Below are positions 61,523 through 64,000 of a stretch of 64,000 bases of DNA, piece by piece. Positions within the stretch are counted from its first letter, which is position 1; each line of letters starts with the position of its first letter. Source of the DNA: Bin52 sp965213935 (lineage in GTDB: Bacteria > Pseudomonadota > Alphaproteobacteria > Thalassobaculales > Thalassobaculaceae); the NCBI GenBank assembly GCA_965213935.1, contig CBDCAO010000012.1, positions 2,046,001-2,110,000 on the forward strand. The letters are read 5' to 3'. The position numbers were made by a program, and so were the translations under genes. Below the pieces are notes generated by a model. The model saw only the letters and a list, made by a program, of their open reading frames with translations. It did not search any database and was not told where the DNA came from.

Positions 61523-62687
61523 CCGTCTCGAGGTTCAGGTCGCGCAGCAGCAGCGCCAGCACCGAATCCAGTCTCTGACGCCCGGAGGCCGTCGCGCGCA
61601 ACCGCTCGCCGTCGAGTGCCAGAAACCCTTGCCCGATCAGCAGGTCGAGAGTGTCACGGTCCACCAGTGCCTCCAGCGGTCCTCCGGCAACGGACTCGAA
61701 CCGGGACCGAGGCACCCCTTCGACCAGGCGCAGGCCCATCATCAGGATCTCGGTGACCTGCTGCCTGCGATCGGGACGCGCGGTTTCCACCACCGCGTGG
61801 CCGTCGCGTTCAACCAGCTCGAGCCAGCGGGCCGGCGCGCGGTGGGTGCGGGTGGTACGGATCCCGCCCTGCACCGAATGACGGCCGTACGCTCCCGGAC
61901 CGATCCCGATGTAGTCGGCCAGGCGCCAGTAGACGAGATTGTGACGGCACTCCGCACCGGGGACCGCGTAGTTCGAGATCTCGTATGAGGGCCGGCCGGC
62001 ATCATGCAGCATCCGCTCCGTCGTCTCGTACAGGATGCCACCCACCCGGTCGTCCGGCATCACGAAGTCGCCGCGCGCGTACGCGCGGTGAAACGCTGTG
62101 CCGGCTTCGATTGTGAGCTGGTAGAGCGAGACATGTTCGCCGGCGAGCGCCAGCGCGCGGGCGAGTTCGGCGCGCCAGTCCGCCGGGTCCTGTCCCGGAC
62201 GGGCGTAAATCAGGTCGAAGGAGACCCGTTGGAACCGGGCATGGGCAACCTCGAGCGCGGCAATCGCCTCGTCCGCGTCATGCCGGCGGCCCAGGAAGGC
62301 GAGGGCCCGGTCGTCGAGCGACTGCACGCCGACCGACACCCGGCCGACCCCCGCATCGCTGAACCCGGCGAAACGGCCCGCCTCGACCGAGGTCGGGTTG
62401 GCTTCAAGCGTGATCTCGAGCCCGGGTGACACGGGCCACAGGCCGCGTGCTGTCTCAAGGATGGCTGCAACCGTCCCGGGCTCCATGAGTGACGGGGTGC
62501 CGCCGCCGAAGAACACGCTGGAAAGCGTGCGGCCCGGAACCCGGGCCGCCATGGTGCGGAGCTCGACCTGCAGGGCGCGTTGCCAGCGGCGGTGGTCGAT
62601 CTCGGCAACCACGTGGCTGTTGAAGTCGCAGTAGGGACAGAGCGACAGGCAGAACGGCCAGTGGACGTAGAGGCCGAGCTCTGCCAT
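61473..62687 (-). CDS. hemW: Radical SAM haem chaperone HemW
   Basis: A 404-residue radical-SAM protein of the coproporphyrinogen-III-oxidase-like family. The cluster motif is Cys13-x3-Cys17-x2-Cys20 in CLSLCPYCDF, with FFGGGTPSLMEPG, GVQSLDDRALAFLGRRHDADEAI and RYEISNYA-type SYEISNYAVPG. HemW binds haem and transfers it to apoproteins, and it is not an oxygen-independent HemN: the second HemN-type C-terminal signature is absent. The ATG at 62687 shares one base with the rdgB stop. Confidence 0.93.
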   Translation of the reverse strand: MAELGLYVHWPFCLSLCPYCDFNSHVVAEIDHRRWQRALQVELRTMAARVPGRTLSSVFFGGGTPSLMEPGTVAAILETARGLWPVSPGLEITLEANPTSVEAGRFAGFSDAGVGRVSVGVQSLDDRALAFLGRRHDADEAIAALEVAHARFQRVSFDLIYARPGQDPADWRAELARALALAGEHVSLYQLTIEAGTAFHRAYARGDFVMPDDRVGGILYETTERMLHDAGRPSYEISNYAVPGAECRHNLVYWRLADYIGIGPGAYGRHSVQGGIRTTRTHRAPARWLELVERDGHAVVETARPDRRQQVTEILMMGLRLVEGVPRSRFESVAGGPLEALVDRDTLDLLIGQGFLALDGERLRATASGRQRLDSVLALLLRDLNLETVRTGPGQTAPEQDQGL

Positions 62688-63310
62688 CAGTGGGTGGGGA
62701 GCACCGTTTCGCACAGTCTTCGGAACGCTGCGGCACGGTGGCTGATGGCGTGTTTTCGTTCGGGCGCGAGTTCTCCGAACGTGAGGCCGTGGCCGTCCGG
62801 CACGAACATCGGGTCGTAGCCGAAGCCGGCGGTGCCCCGCGGCGGCCAGGCGAGGTGGCCGGTCACCGTTCCCTCGACCGTTTCAACGTGGCCGTCCGGC
62901 CAGGCAAGCGTGAGTGCGCAGACGAAACGGGCGGTGCGGGAGACCGGCGCGCCGGCCTCCTGGTCGCATTCGACCACGGCATCATTGACCCGGCGCATTG
63001 CGTGGTCGAAATCCTTGCCCGGTCCGGCCCACCGGGCGGAGAACACACCCGGGGCGCCGTCGAGTGCGGCAACCGCAAGACCGGAGTCATCGGCGAGCGC
63101 CGGGTGCCCGGACCCGCGGGCCGCGGCCAGGGCCTTGATTTCCGCGTTGCCCGCAAATGTCCGGGCGGTTTCCTCCGGTTCCGGGAGGCCCAGGGTTGCC
63201 GCCGGGACGAACGCGCAGTCGAGCGGTGCGAGCAGCGCGGCTATCTCGCGAACCTTGCCCGGGTTGTGGCTGGCGATGACCAGGGTAGTGCCGGCGAAGA
63301 TCCGTGTCAC
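62687..63310 (-). CDS. rdgB: RdgB/HAM1-type XTP/dITP diphosphatase
   Basis: A 207-residue house-cleaning enzyme that hydrolyses inosine and xanthosine triphosphates. Motifs are LVIASHNPGKVREIAALL, TFAGNAEIKALAAA, ADDSGLAVAALDGAPGVFSARWAG and GTAGFGYDPMFVPDG. Length is standard. It lies five bases after rph, the conserved rph-rdgB-hemW order. Confidence 0.95.
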   Translation of the reverse strand: MTRIFAGTTLVIASHNPGKVREIAALLAPLDCAFVPAATLGLPEPEETARTFAGNAEIKALAAARGSGHPALADDSGLAVAALDGAPGVFSARWAGPGKDFDHAMRRVNDAVVECDQEAGAPVSRTARFVCALTLAWPDGHVETVEGTVTGHLAWPPRGTAGFGYDPMFVPDGHGLTFGELAPERKHAISHRAAAFRRLCETVLPTH

Positions 63311-63315
63311 GGCGC

Positions 63316-64000
63316 TTACTCCAGCCCCAGCACCGACTTCTGGGCCGCGACCAGGTCGCGGACACCGGTCCGGGCCAGGTCGAGCATCTGCGCAAACTCG
63401 TCGTCGGCAAAGGGCGCTGACTCGGCGGTGGCCTGGATCTCGACGATGCCGCCCGAGCCGGTCAGCACGAAGTTGGCGTCGGCGTCAGCATTCGAATCCT
63501 CGGCGTAATCGAGGTCGAGCACCACCGTTGCGTTCCAGATCCCGCAGGAAACCGCGGCGACCTGGTCGGTGAGCGGGACCCTCTTCAGCACCCCGAACCC
63601 GGCCAGTTCGGCCAGCGCCTGGTGAAGTGCCACGTAGCTGCCGGTGATCGCGGCGGTCCGGGTTCCGCCGTCGGCGACGAGGACGTCGCAGTCGATGCGA
63701 ATCTGCCGCTCCCCGAGCGCCCTGAGATCGGTGACCGCGCGCAGCGAGCGGCCGATCAGGCGCTGGATTTCCAGTGTGCGCCCGCTCTGGCGGCCCCGGG
63801 CCGCCTCGCGGTCGGTGCGTTCATGGGTCGAGCGCGGCAGCATGCCGTACTCGGCGGTGACCCAGCCGCGGCCAGTGTTGCGCAGGAAGAACGGGACCCG
63901 GTCCTCGATGCTGGCGGTGCACAGGACCTGGGTTTCGCCGAAACGGGCCAGGCAGGACCCCTCGGCATGGCGGGCCCAGCCGGGTTCGAGGTGTACCTCG
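63316..64000 (-). CDS. rph: Ribonuclease PH, 5' end outside window
   Basis: A phosphorolytic 3'-end tRNA-processing exoribonuclease. The frame is open to the window edge, so about 25-30 N-terminal residues are missing; an internal ATG at 63843 is not the true start because family sequence continues upstream (GSCLARFGETQVLCTASIEDRVPFFLRNTGRGWVTAEYGMLPRST in several pieces). Downstream come RQSGRTLEIQRLIGRSLRAVTDL with the phosphate-binding RSLR, DCDVLVADGGTRTAAITG and the C-terminal EIQATAE. Confidence 0.95.
   Translation of the reverse strand, partial: EVHLEPGWARHAEGSCLARFGETQVLCTASIEDRVPFFLRNTGRGWVTAEYGMLPRSTHERTDREAARGRQSGRTLEIQRLIGRSLRAVTDLRALGERQIRIDCDVLVADGGTRTAAITGSYVALHQALAELAGFGVLKRVPLTDQVAAVSCGIWNATVVLDLDYAEDSNADADANFVLTGSGGIVEIQATAESAPFADDEFAQMLDLARTGVRDLVAAQKSVLGLE

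Overview
The window is a high-GC (roughly two-thirds G+C), gene-dense stretch of an alphaproteobacterial chromosome. The class assignment rests on gene order: ppsR-maf-coaE-dnaQ-secB on one side and hemE-hemJ-rho on the other side of a non-coding gap (the arrangement around the Caulobacter and Rickettsia replication origins), a MucR/Ros regulator, olsBA, the miaB-phoH-ybeY-corC-lnt-metK cluster, rimP-nusA-ylxR-infB-rbfA-truB-rpsO-pnp, fabI-fabB-fabA, hslVU divergent from hisBHAFE, and rph-rdgB-hemW next to an LppC-type lipoprotein and rsmI. I cannot place it below class with confidence.

Layout. 1-4.7 kb: partial VOC protein, SH3b protein, D-2-hydroxyacid dehydrogenase, MoeB/ThiF-like E1, dut, coaBC and a small zinc-finger protein. 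4.7-5.3 kb: tRNA-Arg(CCG), followed at its 3' end by a decayed TnpB fragment joined to a frameshifted ParD antitoxin. 5.3-7.3 kb: ABC-2 exporter operon with an FMN-binding oxidase-like gene. 7.4-10.8 kb: secB, dnaQ, coaE, maf, ppsR. 10.8-11.1 kb: probable chromosomal origin with DnaA boxes. Genes to its left run mostly leftward and genes to its right mostly rightward up to 40.3 kb, as expected for replichores diverging here. 11.1-17.8 kb: hemE, hemJ, rho, trpS, nfuA-like, a glucosaminidase and a polysaccharide deacetylase. 18-28 kb: tsaB, rimI-like, mucR, olsB-olsA, miaB, phoH, ybeY, corC, lnt, metK. 28.2-30.0 kb: a graveyard holding a Gfo/Idh/MocA oxidoreductase with an internal deletion and a frameshifted sulfatase, wedged between metK and trmB. 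30.0-40.3 kb: trmB and the rimP-to-pnp transcription/translation operon. 40.7-43.3 kb: fabA-fabB-fabI. 43.6-46.5 kb: a gamma-glutamyltransferase-like gene coupled to a CaiB/BaiF CoA-transferase. 46.5-47.5 kb: a second graveyard (IS110 transposase fragment, TcmP fragment, locally AT-rich). 47.7-51.2 kb: lutABC and smr. 51.1-56.8 kb: hslVU and the his operon with an embedded GNAT gene. 56.8-64 kb: gshB, SirB1, dual-BON lipoprotein, rsmI, LppC/LpoA-like lipoprotein, hemW, rdgB and partial rph.

Most of the window is housekeeping: nucleotide and CoA metabolism, translation and RNA turnover, type II fatty-acid synthesis, histidine, glutathione, haem and SAM synthesis. More than twenty neighbouring gene pairs share a 4-base stop/start overlap (ATGA, GTGA or TTGA), often with GTG starts, so translational coupling is pervasive. 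The accessory signal sits in three scars of decayed mobile or catabolic genes. I found no intact novel defence or mobile system, no CRISPR array and no rRNA. The most valuable non-routine element is the origin-like region between ppsR and hemE.
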